Shown: positions 26,346-36,159, counted from the stretch's first letter. The stretch is DNA of 64,000 nt from Actinophytocola sp963840275 (GCA_963840275.1 CAWIYK010000005.1:372001-436000); one strand, 5' to 3'. Numbers and translations are program-made. The notes: generated by a model from the sequence alone, not told the origin.

Positions 26346-28987
26346 GGCGTGTCCCCGGGGACGACGTGGTCGCCGCGGATCCGGACCCGGACGGGATCGT
26401 CGAAGGCCTCGTCCGCGAACGCCGCACCGTCGGTCGCGTCGACGTCGACGTCGTTGCGGAACCGGACACCGGCCGGCGGCTCCTCGAGCGTGACCCACAG
26501 TTCGGTGACCTCGGACGCGCGTGTGCCGGCGAAACCGAAGAACGTCACGTCCGCCCCGATCCGGCCCTGGAACGTCGGCAGCAGGTGACGGGCACCGGGC
26601 GCCGGCCCCCGTGTGAAGTCGGGGACACCGTTGTGCAGCGCCGAAACCAGGTACAGCAGCGTGTGCGGGTAGCGATCGAAGAGCCGGCTGCGGAACACCA
26701 GGACGAGGTCCCGCTCGGTCACCCCGAGGGGCCGGTGCTGCGCGTCGCCGAGCGCGCTCTCCGCCGCCCAGTTGTCGATGCCGACGATGTCCTCGATCCG
26801 GCCGCCGTCGGCCTCGTCCACCCGGAACCAGAACGTCCTGATCGGCGTGCACCCGCTCGCGACCCGGAGGTTCCGCCAGCGCGCCTCCTCCAGCAGCCGG
26901 GTGTTGAGCCCGGCCAGGAACGCGTCGACGAACACCGGGTTCGTGCCCATCGCGACGACCGAGTCCGCCGCGAGGCTCCCGACGCCGGGCAGCAGCCAGT
27001 CGGGTGCGAGCTCGGCGAGCTTGCGCCAGACCGGGTAGTCGATGGCGGGGCAGGGCTCCGGCGGGTGCAGCGGTTGTTCGGGATCCACGCCGCTGACCGT
27101 GTCGAGCACGCGCTGGCGCACCGGGGCGGCCGGGAGTCGAGGATCGAGCGCCGACGAGAGCTCGCCCGCCATCCGCGCGAGGTCGAGCGGCCGCGACGGT
27201 GGTTCGTCCTCGGCCTCGTCACCGAGGTCACGCAACAGGTCCACGACGTCCTGCACGGCGTCCGTCTGACCCTCGAAGTCGGTGAGGAGCTCTTCTGTCA
27301 GCCGGTCCGCGGTCTCCGCGTCGAACTCCGGATCGTCCTCGCCTTCCGCCATCGCTCTCAGCAGCAGCGTCACCGGAACCCATGCGGACTCCAGCGCGGG
27401 ATCGCGCGTACCCAGGAGGTTTCGCAGCTGGGTCAGCGGAAGCGCGCGTGTCGGCCAGTTGTTCATGTCGAGGCCGTCGAAGATCACGCCGAGCATCGGG
27501 GCCTCGGGGAGCCGGCTCTCGATGACGCGCAGGCGGTCGTCGTCGAACTCGGCGGCCTGCAGGACGGTGTCGAACGGCGGCAGCCCGGCCTCCTTGAACG
27601 GGACCGGGGGAGGCGGACGGTTCGCCACCGGGTTGAGGCGTTGGGGATCCGCGGCTTCCGGCCGCGCCAGCGCGGTGCGTGCGGGACCGGGGCGCAGCGC
27701 GCGCCGCGTGACGGGCGCGAACCAGCCGCGCGGGATCGGCCGGTCGGCCGCGGTCGCGCTGGCGTCGACCGGGCCGTTGGCGGTGACCACCCGACGCAGC
27801 GCCGGGCCGAACGTCCACATCCGACGCTGGGGATCGGCGGGAAGCCTGCGCCGCCACAGCGACCCGGACGCCTCGAGGCCGAGCGCGAGATGCCGGACCC
27901 GTTCGGCCACCGTCGCCTCCGCGCCCGCCTGACGGCTGAGGAGGTCGGCGAGCTCGGTCTGGAACTCGACCCCGAGGAGCATGCCGAGGCCCGCCACGCC
28001 GCGGTGTCGCGGATCCCGGTTCAGCCGGTCACCCCAGTCGGTGGTGTCGTCGGGTTCGGTGTGCCAGGCGCTCCCGTAGAGCGGCAGCCCGATGATCGGT
28101 CGCCCGTCCGCGTCCTGTTCCGGCGTGCGGAGCCGGTCGAGGTCTCGTGCGATGTCGTCGGGCAGTGGCTCCTCGTCGGGGTCGTCGAGCGCTGGTGCGA
28201 GTGCGCCGCCGATCTGCAGTACGGGACTGTCGGTGAACCGGCCGTACCGCACCGCCGCGCGACCTGTCGACGCGTCGGCCTCGCCGGGGTGGAGGCCGGT
28301 GGCGAGGGTGCGGAAGTCGCCGCCCGGTCCCGTGCGGAAGTTCCACCGGGCCAGGCAGGGCAGTGTCACCGGGCCGGGCGAGGGCCGCTCCCAGGCGCCC
28401 ACGACCTGGTCGTCCTCGACCACGAGACTGGGCACGAGCACCGCCAGATAACGCGTGCCCGGGTTGAGCCCCCGCCGGTTCAGGACGCGTGACGTCCTGC
28501 GCCCCGCGACCTCCTGGACATGGGCCCAGGTCGGGGCGTCGCGCAACGGGTGTGCCGCCTGCACGGCCTCGGACAGGACCGCCGTGGCGCCGGCGATCGC
28601 GATCTCCTCGGCCGTCCCGACGACGAGCGCGAGCCAGGGCCGGAACCGGGGGTTCGACGGCAGCGGAGTCCCTTGCGGGGTATACCGCCACGGCAGCGCG
28701 GGGTCCCCGAACTCGACGTACGGGCACTTGGTCATCTCGGCCTCGACCGCGCCGGGTACCGGGAAGCGCGCGATGATCGCGCCGGGTTGCAGTGCCTCGA
28801 CGTCACCCGGCCCCGCGAGCCCGAACCTCAGGAACGCCCGCTGGTCGCCGGTCGCCACGCCGTCGGCCGTGGTGCCCTGAAGATGCACGGTGAGCGCGGC
28901 CTGGGCGCGCCCGCCCTCGATGCCGATGATGTGCTGTCCGACCGCCGGCCGTTGCCACCCCCGGAACGTGATCCGCATCGGCCGCAC
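26342..28987 (-). CDS. Uncharacterised large protein (881 residues) of the five-gene operon
   Basis: Starts MRPMRITFRGWQRPAVGQHI. The N-terminal third reads like a beta-rich domain (YVEFGDPALPWRYTPQG, FRPWLALVVGT, YLAVLVPSLVVED). The middle is acidic and helical with a long region rich in Arg/Leu. The C-terminus carries LVASALHNGVPDF-like and FFGFAGTRASEVTELWVTLE segments followed by a charged tail. There is no signal peptide and no membrane span. It lies three bases after the DUF6603-like gene's stop and overlaps the giant gene downstream by four bases, so stoichiometric co-production is likely. No family assignment is possible by eye. Confidence 0.7.
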   Translation of the reverse strand: MRPMRITFRGWQRPAVGQHIIGIEGGRAQAALTVHLQGTTADGVATGDQRAFLRFGLAGPGDVEALQPGAIIARFPVPGAVEAEMTKCPYVEFGDPALPWRYTPQGTPLPSNPRFRPWLALVVGTAEEIAIAGATAVLSEAVQAAHPLRDAPTWAHVQEVAGRRTSRVLNRRGLNPGTRYLAVLVPSLVVEDDQVVGAWERPSPGPVTLPCLARWNFRTGPGGDFRTLATGLHPGEADASTGRAAVRYGRFTDSPVLQIGGALAPALDDPDEEPLPDDIARDLDRLRTPEQDADGRPIIGLPLYGSAWHTEPDDTTDWGDRLNRDPRHRGVAGLGMLLGVEFQTELADLLSRQAGAEATVAERVRHLALGLEASGSLWRRRLPADPQRRMWTFGPALRRVVTANGPVDASATAADRPIPRGWFAPVTRRALRPGPARTALARPEAADPQRLNPVANRPPPPVPFKEAGLPPFDTVLQAAEFDDDRLRVIESRLPEAPMLGVIFDGLDMNNWPTRALPLTQLRNLLGTRDPALESAWVPVTLLLRAMAEGEDDPEFDAETADRLTEELLTDFEGQTDAVQDVVDLLRDLGDEAEDEPPSRPLDLARMAGELSSALDPRLPAAPVRQRVLDTVSGVDPEQPLHPPEPCPAIDYPVWRKLAELAPDWLLPGVGSLAADSVVAMGTNPVFVDAFLAGLNTRLLEEARWRNLRVASGCTPIRTFWFRVDEADGGRIEDIVGIDNWAAESALGDAQHRPLGVTERDLVLVFRSRLFDRYPHTLLYLVSALHNGVPDFTRGPAPGARHLLPTFQGRIGADVTFFGFAGTRASEVTELWVTLEEPPAGVRFRNDVDVDATDGAAFADEAFDDPVRVRIRGDHVVPGDTP

Positions 28988-28990
28988 TCC

Positions 28991-31900
28991 TCAGGCGTCG
29001 GTGAGTGTGATCTGGTCGAGCGCCGGCAGTGCGACCGCGCCCCGGCCGACGGACCGCGCGAGCTGGTGCGCCTGCGACTCACCGGTCGTCGCGAGGACAC
29101 CACCGTCGACGTCGACGACCCGCCACCGTTCGGGTGTCGTCTCGAACGCCCTGGCCGTGAGCCGTCCCTCCGCGAGTCCCTCGCGCACCTGGACGGCTTC
29201 GAGCAGCCAGCCGGGTGCCGTGATCGACGGGTGCCGGTCCGGGGGCGGCGGCACCGGTGCGGGGAGCAGGAACTCCACGACGTCGACGTCGTGGTCGACG
29301 CCTTCCGACACCTCGTCCGGACCCGCGGCGAGGCGCACGCCGGACGGCAGCCGCTCGAACGACCGCCGCGTGAGCGCTTCGGCGTCGCTCAGCTCGGAGA
29401 ACGACCCTGGCGCGAACCAGTCGAGCTCCTCGCCGGTCAGCTGCTCGCTCGTCGCCGTGACCGTCTCCGCCAGGCCGAGGGGAGTGCCCTCGATGCGTTC
29501 GAGCAGCAGGCCGAGCGGCGCACGGGTCTGCTCCCAGATCACCCCGGTCGGCGCGAGCACCGGCGGGTCCGCCGGGAGCGCACGGAGCACCACCGACCGG
29601 TCCTCGGCCACGGCGCGCAGGTTGGCCGGGGCACGCAGCTCGAGCGCGAGCGTCGTCAGCGCACTCGGGATCTGGCGTACGACCGGCGGCGCGTCGCTGC
29701 CGATCTCGAAGCTGCCGCTCTTGCAGATGTCGAAGAACAACACCTCGACGCACGCGCGGCCGGTGAACTTCACCGGACCGGGACCGGAGAGCGTGCCGTG
29801 GACGCTGATGCCCGCGAGGGTCCGGCCCTTCCACTTCAGACGGACGCTCGCCTTGAACGTGATCGTGAAGAAGAACGGCTCGAACCGGATCAGCGCGTCG
29901 AACCCGATGAACCCCATGATCCGGAACGGGCCGAGCTTGGCGGACACCTCGACGGACGCGCCGAACTGCACCGAGTTCGACGTGATGGCGAAGTAGCCCT
30001 CGAAACGCAGGTAGATCCGGTCGTCCGGGTGGCCGTACGACATCGCCAGCCGGTCGATCGTCTTGGGCACGGGCAGGTTGCCGGGGTGGAAGTCGGGGTG
30101 GAAGCCGCCGACGCTCAGCACGGTGTACGGCTCATCGCCCCAGCCAGCCCGGAACAGGATGTCCCCGGTGAGCGGGAAGCTCTCGAGCAACCGCGAGTCG
30201 ATCAACGTCGCGTCGAACGCGAACGTGCGCCGCTCCAGGTCCAGCACGCCGACGAAGTCGGCTCGCAGCTGGACGAGCGGTCCCTTTGCCAGCGGGTTGT
30301 CGACGGTCGCGCGGGCGGTGCCGAGCACGACGACCCGGGTCGGGCCGGGGAACTCCAGGAACACGCCCGCGTCGATCGTGACCAGCCGGAGCCAGCGCAG
30401 CCGCACCGTCGGGCCGACGACGTAGACACCGTCGGCCACGGGGAAGGTCGCGTCCACCTCACGCAGGATCGCGGGGAGGTTGCTCGCCTCGGTGGCGGCC
30501 TCGACGGCCAGCAGCCGGGCGGCCGCGCCGGTCGCGAACCGCTCGTGTAGCGCGTCGACGTCGATCCGGCGGTTCACCGCGAGCAGCCCGCCGATCCCGG
30601 TCAGCTCGAACCCCCAGCCGAGCTGGATTCCCGGCTCGAAGCGGGCGGAGAGCAGGACGAGGAGGGCGAAGTCGACGCCCGGCGCCCGGGTGTCGAGCAG
30701 TCCGACGCCGACGATGCTCAGCCGGTCGAGCTGCACGGCCAGCGCACCGGCGTAGCGGCCCGCCGCGCTGTCGAAGCTGAGGAAACCGCCGCCCGTGACC
30801 GGACCCGCGTCGAGTACCAGCCCGAGGCCCGTCGGCGGCCGCAACCCGACCCCGATGTCGAACGGACCCGCGTTCCCGTCCTGGAACGCCAGTTCCGCGG
30901 CGATGCCGAGGCCCTCGACGAGGAAGCCGACCGGCCCGAGGTCGCCACGGAAGCCGAGGCCGACCTCGAGAGCGAGGACGTCGGCGCTCGCTCGGATCGC
31001 GACGAGCAGCGTGGTGACGGTGATCGGGCCGAGCGCGAGGTCCGGATGGCGCACGACCTCGAACCCCGCGCCGAGCGTGAAGCCGAACCCCTCGGTCGAC
31101 GACCACGTGACGCCCAGCGGGATCGGGATCCGGACGCTGTCCCGGCCCACCAGACCGGCGAGGAACCCATCGAGCTCCGCGGCCGTGACGACGGCCGTGA
31201 CGTTCTCCAGCCGCACCTCGCCCACCACGACAGGCACGCCGTTCACCAGGTCGATCCGGAAACCGAACGTCGCGCCCCGCAGCTCCACCCGGCTCCCGTC
31301 GGGCGACCCGAGGATCAGCGTCGCGGTGTCCGGCCGGTACTCCAGGGTGGCGCCGTACCCGGCCGCCGGCATGGGCGTGTCCGGCTGGAACGGGAACCGC
31401 ACCCCGATCCCGTCCGGTCGCACGACGACGCCGAACGTGGCCGCCAGGTCGGTGCCGGCGCGGACCCGGAAGGACAGCCCGTCGCCAAGGTCGGTGACGG
31501 CCGCGACGCCTTGCGGGACCAGTGGCCGCAGCACGACGCCGGGCTGGTGGCCGGTCTCCGACGGCAGCTCCAGCACGGCCATGGCGACCTCACCCGGCAC
31601 GCCGTCGACCTCGACGTCGAACAGCGGTACGTGCAGCAGCACGGAGATGGGTCGGGCGGTGCGTTCCGGACTGTCCTGCAGGCCCTGACCGAGCACCTGG
31701 TCGACGTCCATCACCGTGGCGGGGAACCCGATGGAGCGGGACAGGCCGTACAGGTGGTTGACCGCGAGCGTGAAGTCCAGGTCGGGCGTTCCCCACCCGT
31801 ACACCCGGGCCGGTATCGACTCGGGTTCGGCGACCACCCGCACCAGCTCGTCGAACCGCAGCCGCGTCCGGGTGAACGCGGGCCGGGTCGGGGTGGCCGG

Positions 31901-32332
31901 CTGCGGCTCGGGCGTGATGACGTCGAGCAGCCGCAGGGCGGTGTACAGCACCGGCGCCCGCGCGGCGAGGTGCTCCACCAGCAGCAGCTCGAACAGCCGG
32001 TCGGCCAGCTCGGCGAGGAACGGGCCGGGTTCCACTCCCGCCGGCGCCTCGTCGAGCGACCGCACCGCAGCCGACAGTGCCGCGAGCCCGTCGAGCACGG
32101 CCGCCACCCGCGTCGGGCCGCCGTCCTCGTCGAGTGCCGCCACCGCGTCGGCCACCTGTCCCACCCGCTCGCCGAGGTCCACATAGGACAGTGGCAACGA
32201 TTCGGCCGTCCATCCCATGCGCAGCAGGAAGGCACGGAAGGAGTCCAGGTCGCTCACCGCCACGCGCAGCGGTCGCACCGCCTCGGCGAGGTGCCGGGCG
32301 ATCGCCTCGAGCGTGCCGACGGGTTGGGTCAT
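28991..32332 (-). CDS. DUF6603-like giant beta-rich protein (1113 residues)
   Basis: An N-terminal helical region (about residues 1-130) is followed by some 800 residues of alternating hydrophobic beta strands: VRIPIPLGVTWSSTEGFGFT, LALEVGLGFRGDLGPVGFLV, FALLVLLSARFEPGIQLGWG, FELTGIGGLLAVNRRIDVDA, LVQLRADFVGVLDLERRTFA, LSVGGFHPDFHP and FAITSNSVQFGASVEVSAKL. This pattern matches my memory of DUF6603 proteins, which have no known activity and are predicted to form elongated beta structures with a hydrophobic face. A lipid- or hydrophobe-binding groove, or a structural shaft, are both conceivable. Its ATG overlaps the stop of the metallopeptidase gene (ATGA). No export signal is present. Confidence 0.65.
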   Translation of the reverse strand: MTQPVGTLEAIARHLAEAVRPLRVAVSDLDSFRAFLLRMGWTAESLPLSYVDLGERVGQVADAVAALDEDGGPTRVAAVLDGLAALSAAVRSLDEAPAGVEPGPFLAELADRLFELLLVEHLAARAPVLYTALRLLDVITPEPQPATPTRPAFTRTRLRFDELVRVVAEPESIPARVYGWGTPDLDFTLAVNHLYGLSRSIGFPATVMDVDQVLGQGLQDSPERTARPISVLLHVPLFDVEVDGVPGEVAMAVLELPSETGHQPGVVLRPLVPQGVAAVTDLGDGLSFRVRAGTDLAATFGVVVRPDGIGVRFPFQPDTPMPAAGYGATLEYRPDTATLILGSPDGSRVELRGATFGFRIDLVNGVPVVVGEVRLENVTAVVTAAELDGFLAGLVGRDSVRIPIPLGVTWSSTEGFGFTLGAGFEVVRHPDLALGPITVTTLLVAIRASADVLALEVGLGFRGDLGPVGFLVEGLGIAAELAFQDGNAGPFDIGVGLRPPTGLGLVLDAGPVTGGGFLSFDSAAGRYAGALAVQLDRLSIVGVGLLDTRAPGVDFALLVLLSARFEPGIQLGWGFELTGIGGLLAVNRRIDVDALHERFATGAAARLLAVEAATEASNLPAILREVDATFPVADGVYVVGPTVRLRWLRLVTIDAGVFLEFPGPTRVVVLGTARATVDNPLAKGPLVQLRADFVGVLDLERRTFAFDATLIDSRLLESFPLTGDILFRAGWGDEPYTVLSVGGFHPDFHPGNLPVPKTIDRLAMSYGHPDDRIYLRFEGYFAITSNSVQFGASVEVSAKLGPFRIMGFIGFDALIRFEPFFFTITFKASVRLKWKGRTLAGISVHGTLSGPGPVKFTGRACVEVLFFDICKSGSFEIGSDAPPVVRQIPSALTTLALELRAPANLRAVAEDRSVVLRALPADPPVLAPTGVIWEQTRAPLGLLLERIEGTPLGLAETVTATSEQLTGEELDWFAPGSFSELSDAEALTRRSFERLPSGVRLAAGPDEVSEGVDHDVDVVEFLLPAPVPPPPDRHPSITAPGWLLEAVQVREGLAEGRLTARAFETTPERWRVVDVDGGVLATTGESQAHQLARSVGRGAVALPALDQITLTDA

Positions 32333-34848
32333 AACCGCGGGTACCGCTTGGCGAAGTCACGCTCGACGACGGCGTGCTTGGTCGGGTCCAGCCGGTCGAC
32401 GAGGAAGTACGCGCACACCCAGCAGAACGGGTACACCCGCGGGCTCGCACCCGAGCTGGTTAGCTGGCGCATGAGGCACTCGCCGCTGGGATGGAAGACG
32501 CCGCAGAAGTACGTGGCCCCCGCGTCGTAGAGGCCCACGATGTGCTGCGTGGACCGCGGCCGGCGCAGCGGCGCCGGCGGCCCGCCGGGCACGTGCACCG
32601 TGGAGCTGGGCCGGTGGACGTCGGCGGTGTCCTGCACGCACACCGGCGCGGGCGGCGTGGCCGTCGGCGTGCGGTTGAGCGGGATCCGCGTCTGTCCGAG
32701 GTGGTCGAGGATCACCTGGGACACCAGCAGCAGGTCCGGACCGAGCGGGTCCGTCCCGGTCGCCGGGCCGCGCACCGGACGGATGAGCACGCTGCCGGCG
32801 GGCCAGTCGGCCGGGGTGAAGCCGGCCGCCGGCCGGACCGTCACCTCGTCGCGGACCTGGTTCGGTCTGGCGGTCACCGTCAGCCGCACGCTCTCCGGGG
32901 CGCGGGGGAGTAGGGCGGCCTTGCGCAGCCGCAGGACGTCGTTGCGGCGGAAGGCGGCCGCGTGACCCTTGCGCAGCCGCACAACGAACGTGCCGCCCGC
33001 CCCCGCGGCCGGCACCGCGACCGTGACGCCGGCGGCGGCGACACGCGGCCACCGCCACTTGATGTCGGTCAGCTTCGCCGGGTCGAGCCGGGGGTCGGCG
33101 GCCGACACGACGAGCTCCTTGGCGGGTTGGACGTTGCCCATCGCCGCCAGTTCGTCGGTCTCGTCGTCGGGAATCGCCAGCTTCCCGGACTCGCCGTACT
33201 CGTCCCGAAGTCCGAGGGCGTGGCTCACCTCGTGCGCGACCCGCGCGACCGTGCGCAGCGCCGGCGTGGCGGGCAGGGCGTGCGGGACGACGTCGACACG
33301 GCGTGTGGTGCCGGCGACGGCCGACAGGTTCACCTCGACGTTCTCGACCAGGCCGCTCAGAATGGCGTACGCCGGCTGGGAACCGCCCGAGCGCGCGCCG
33401 CCGAGCAGGAGGTACACGAGCCCGCGGTCCTGTCCCCGCCGCAACCCCGTCGGCAGGCCGCCACCGGAGGGCGCCGGTGTCGTGCCGCTCGGGTCGGCCC
33501 AGATCGCGCCCATCGCCGGCGCGCCGACGGCCGTCTGGCAGAACATGTTGGCGAACAAGGCTTCCAGGTGGCTCGCGGTGACCCGGCGCTGGTGCAGGTC
33601 CGGCGACCGGTGGGGGCGCGACGCGTGCAGCTGCGGCCGGTTGCCCATCGCCACCCCGAACGCGCTGTCCACCTCGTTGGCGAGCCGGTGGTCGTGCAGG
33701 CGCTGCCAGGCCGTGACGACCGCGGCCGGCACGTTCAGGCCAACGGAAGGGCCGTACTGGAAAAGCCACTGACTCAGCTTGTTCGCCACCGTCGCCGTGG
33801 CGTCCGCGGGTGTGGGCAGCCCCACCGCGTAGATCAGGTTCTCCAACGTCAGGGTGCTGCCCGGCGTCGGCTTCACGGGCAGCGGAATCTCCTCACCGCG
33901 CAACGAAAGACCGGGGACGACGTTCATGTCGTACAACGGTGACGTGCCCGCCTCGGGGGACGGCACGAAGGCCATCCAGTAGTTCACGACGCCGCGGAAG
34001 AGGTCGAACGGCCGCAGGTGGGTCGCCGGGTCCTGCACCATGTCGACCATTTTTCGGACCAGGGCCTGGTACTCCGTGAACTGGCCGAGCGGGAAGCCCT
34101 CGGCGAGGAACAACACGTTCGGCGCCTCGGCCATGCGGGCGATGCCGGCGCTGCGCGACGTCAGCAGGATCGCCTCCACCGGCGCGGACCAGGCCGGCGC
34201 CGCCAGAGCCTGCGCCGTGGCGGTCCGGCCCTGGTGGCTCGCCGTGATCGTCACGGTCCCCGCGTCCGCGCTGGCGGCCAGCCCACCGGTCGGGCCGACG
34301 CGGACGCGCGGGTCGCTCGGGGAGCCGGGATCGTTGTGGCTCCACGCGATGCCGGACCGGCCGGTGATGTCGCCGACCGTGTCGTCCTCGAAGCGGGCCA
34401 GGACGGAGAACCGGACACCGGTGGTCGCGCGCCGCACGGTCAGCCGCGCCGGAGTGAGCCACAGGTCGTCGATCCGGTCGTGCACCTGCACCCGGATCGG
34501 GATCGGTCCGAGGGTCGTCGGCGGCGTCGTCACCGTCTGGACCGAGGCCTCGATGACGAACCGCTCCAGCCGGGGCGGAGCCGGCCGGGTGGCCGCGACG
34601 GTGACGGCTCCCGTGGCCGTGTCGACGGTGATGCCGCCGTTGGCCGGTGGCACCACGAGGCTGGCGAAGTTCGGCTCGAACCGGAACGTCGAGGCGTCGA
34701 TGTCCGGCGGCGGCGAGGTGGCGAAGTGGAGCTTCCCGTCGTGCTCCTCGATGACCAGCACGCCGAGCAGCGACGGGGAGGTCTCTCCGGCGAGCACGTG
34801 CACGTCGAGGCCGCGGCCGGCATCCCAGAACAGCGAGACGGATGTCAT
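32329..34848 (-). CDS. Metallopeptidase-like protein (M64-type HExxH), first gene of the five-gene operon
   Basis: An 839-residue protein with a strong GGAGGAGG site before ATG 34848. The N-terminal 200 residues form Ig-like beta domains (LWLTPARLTVRRATTGVRFS, GTVTITASHQGRTATAQAL). FLAEGFPLGQFTEYQALVRK starts a peptidase core, and VAHEVSHALGLRDEYGE provides the zinc motif HEVSHALG followed by LRDEYG, as in M64 IgA-peptidase-like enzymes. The C-terminus is Cys-containing (CGVFHPSGECLMRQ, FCWVCAYFLVDR). Unlike secreted M64 proteins it has no signal peptide. It leads the operon and could mature or trim a partner; that is inference. Confidence 0.75.
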   Translation of the reverse strand: MTSVSLFWDAGRGLDVHVLAGETSPSLLGVLVIEEHDGKLHFATSPPPDIDASTFRFEPNFASLVVPPANGGITVDTATGAVTVAATRPAPPRLERFVIEASVQTVTTPPTTLGPIPIRVQVHDRIDDLWLTPARLTVRRATTGVRFSVLARFEDDTVGDITGRSGIAWSHNDPGSPSDPRVRVGPTGGLAASADAGTVTITASHQGRTATAQALAAPAWSAPVEAILLTSRSAGIARMAEAPNVLFLAEGFPLGQFTEYQALVRKMVDMVQDPATHLRPFDLFRGVVNYWMAFVPSPEAGTSPLYDMNVVPGLSLRGEEIPLPVKPTPGSTLTLENLIYAVGLPTPADATATVANKLSQWLFQYGPSVGLNVPAAVVTAWQRLHDHRLANEVDSAFGVAMGNRPQLHASRPHRSPDLHQRRVTASHLEALFANMFCQTAVGAPAMGAIWADPSGTTPAPSGGGLPTGLRRGQDRGLVYLLLGGARSGGSQPAYAILSGLVENVEVNLSAVAGTTRRVDVVPHALPATPALRTVARVAHEVSHALGLRDEYGESGKLAIPDDETDELAAMGNVQPAKELVVSAADPRLDPAKLTDIKWRWPRVAAAGVTVAVPAAGAGGTFVVRLRKGHAAAFRRNDVLRLRKAALLPRAPESVRLTVTARPNQVRDEVTVRPAAGFTPADWPAGSVLIRPVRGPATGTDPLGPDLLLVSQVILDHLGQTRIPLNRTPTATPPAPVCVQDTADVHRPSSTVHVPGGPPAPLRRPRSTQHIVGLYDAGATYFCGVFHPSGECLMRQLTSSGASPRVYPFCWVCAYFLVDRLDPTKHAVVERDFAKRYPRL

Positions 34849-34951
34849 GGTCCACCTCCTCCCCGGTCCTCGGCCGGGAGACGAACAGACGACGGTAGCA
34901 AGGCCGCTTCGGCTGTGCCACGCCCAAAAGGGAGGACTACGGTCTGCATCC

Positions 34952-35464
34952 GTGACGCACGATCCGGAGCCGGTGACGGTGTTGCGCGGCGAGCTGCCGT
35001 GCCCGGGGATCCGGGTCGGCCGGGTCGCCGCCTATGAGTTCGACATCCCGGAGTGGAGGTATGTCCGCCCGGATGCCGGTCGCCGACAGCGGGCCTTCCT
35101 GCTGCTGGACGAGTCGGCCCAGCTCAACCAGCCGGTCGTGTTCAAGCCCGACCGGGCGGGCTGGTGGTACGTCGACCTGGTGGAGATCCGGGAACAGGGC
35201 GACGTGATCCACGTCGTCGACCACTACGTCGACTTCATCGTCGGACCACCCGGACTTCCCTACCGGGTACTGGATCTGGACGAACTGGGTGCGGCGCTGA
35301 CCACGGGCGCGCTCACGGCGCGGCAGGTCGCGCATGTGCTGGCCGCCACCCAGGCGTTCGCGGACCGGCACCTGCAGGGCGAGAGCCACCACGGACCGGA
35401 CTGGCCGGACTTCCCGCCCGCCGCGCTGGCGCCCGTACGCGAGGTCGAGATCCCCACCCGCTGA
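34952..35464 (+). CDS. DUF402 family protein
   Basis: A 170-residue protein from GTG 34952. It shows the DUF402 pattern: YEFDIPEWRYVRPDAG, NQPVVFKPDRAGWWYVDLVE, DVIHVVDHYVDFIVGPPG, then YRVLDLDELGAALTTG, with the Asp/Glu cluster that binds the metal in the family. Characterised members hydrolyse nucleoside di- or triphosphates or nucleoside-linked intermediates (FomD in fosfomycin formation); which applies here is unknown. GGGAGGA lies somewhat far (19 bases) upstream, so an upstream start in the same frame is possible but would run into the operon's promoter. It is divergent from the five-gene operon across 103 bases. Confidence 0.75.
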   Translation: MTHDPEPVTVLRGELPCPGIRVGRVAAYEFDIPEWRYVRPDAGRRQRAFLLLDESAQLNQPVVFKPDRAGWWYVDLVEIREQGDVIHVVDHYVDFIVGPPGLPYRVLDLDELGAALTTGALTARQVAHVLAATQAFADRHLQGESHHGPDWPDFPPAALAPVREVEIPTR

Positions 35465-35560
35465 AACCGTGTGCGCGAACACCGTGCGGCCGGTCGGCGA
35501 AGGAGGGGTGAGTGTGCACCGACCAGCGGAGAGGCAGGCGATGACCGGAGTGATCCCAGG

Positions 35561-36159
35561 ATGACCGCTGCGGCGCGACAGTTCCCGGCACCGGAGTCCG
35601 ATGCCGCGGTCATCGGGCGGTCCGTCCGGGAACCGGAGTGCTTCGCGAGCATGTTCGACCGCTACTACACCACGATCCACGGCTACGTCGCGCGGCGGCT
35701 CGGCCAGACCCTGGCCGACGACCTCGCCTCGGAGACCTTCCTGACCGCGTTCGCCAGACGGGACCGGTACGACCTGGCGCGGCGGACGCGCGGCCCTGGC
35801 TGTTCGGGATCGCCTCGAACCTGGTCGCCCGGCACCACCGGGCCGAGCAGCGGCGATACCGGGCCATGGCCCGGATCGGCGTCGACGAGGTCAGCGAGGG
35901 CCACGCCGACCAGGTCGTGGTCCGGCTCGACGCCACCGCCCGCCAGAGCGCGCTCGCGGCGGCGCTGTCGGAGATCCCGGCCAGGGACCGCGACGTGCTG
36001 CTGCTCGTCGCCTGGGCGGAGCTGACCTCGGAGCAGGCCGGCCAGTCGCTCGGGATCCCCGCCGGGACGGCACGTTCCCGCCCGCACCGGGCCCGCCAGC
36101 GGCTCCGGGCCGTGCTGGAGCGGCCCGGTCACCACGACCACACGGAGGCTGACGCATGA
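35561..36159 (+). pseudogene. ECF RNA polymerase sigma factor, frameshifted
   Basis: ATG 35561 opens region 2 (CFASMFDRYYTTIHGYVARR, then DDLASETFLTAFARRDRYDL). Near 35781-35785 the sequence GGCGCGGCGGAC lacks one base: a G restored there would continue as ADARPWLFGIASNLVARHHR, which instead sits in the next frame and ends at 36159. Region 4 reads LTSEQAGQSLGIPAGTARSR and then PHRARQRLRAVL, with Pro where Leu is normally found in SRLHRAR. The next gene overlaps the stop (ATGA), the usual layout for this sigma factor and its CU044_5270-type partner. It is either inactive or the base is a sequencing error; the Pro favours real decay. Confidence 0.75.

Noticed and set aside
22300..26469. A 1389-residue open frame overlapping the giant gene at 22668-26345
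   Set aside because: It is an Arg/Gly/Pro-rich shadow frame on the same strand; the real gene has family-like composition and start-stop coupling.
34040..35464. Long plus-strand frame running into the DUF402 gene
   Set aside because: The upstream part is antisense to the peptidase gene and has no ribosome site; DUF402 homology starts near 34952.
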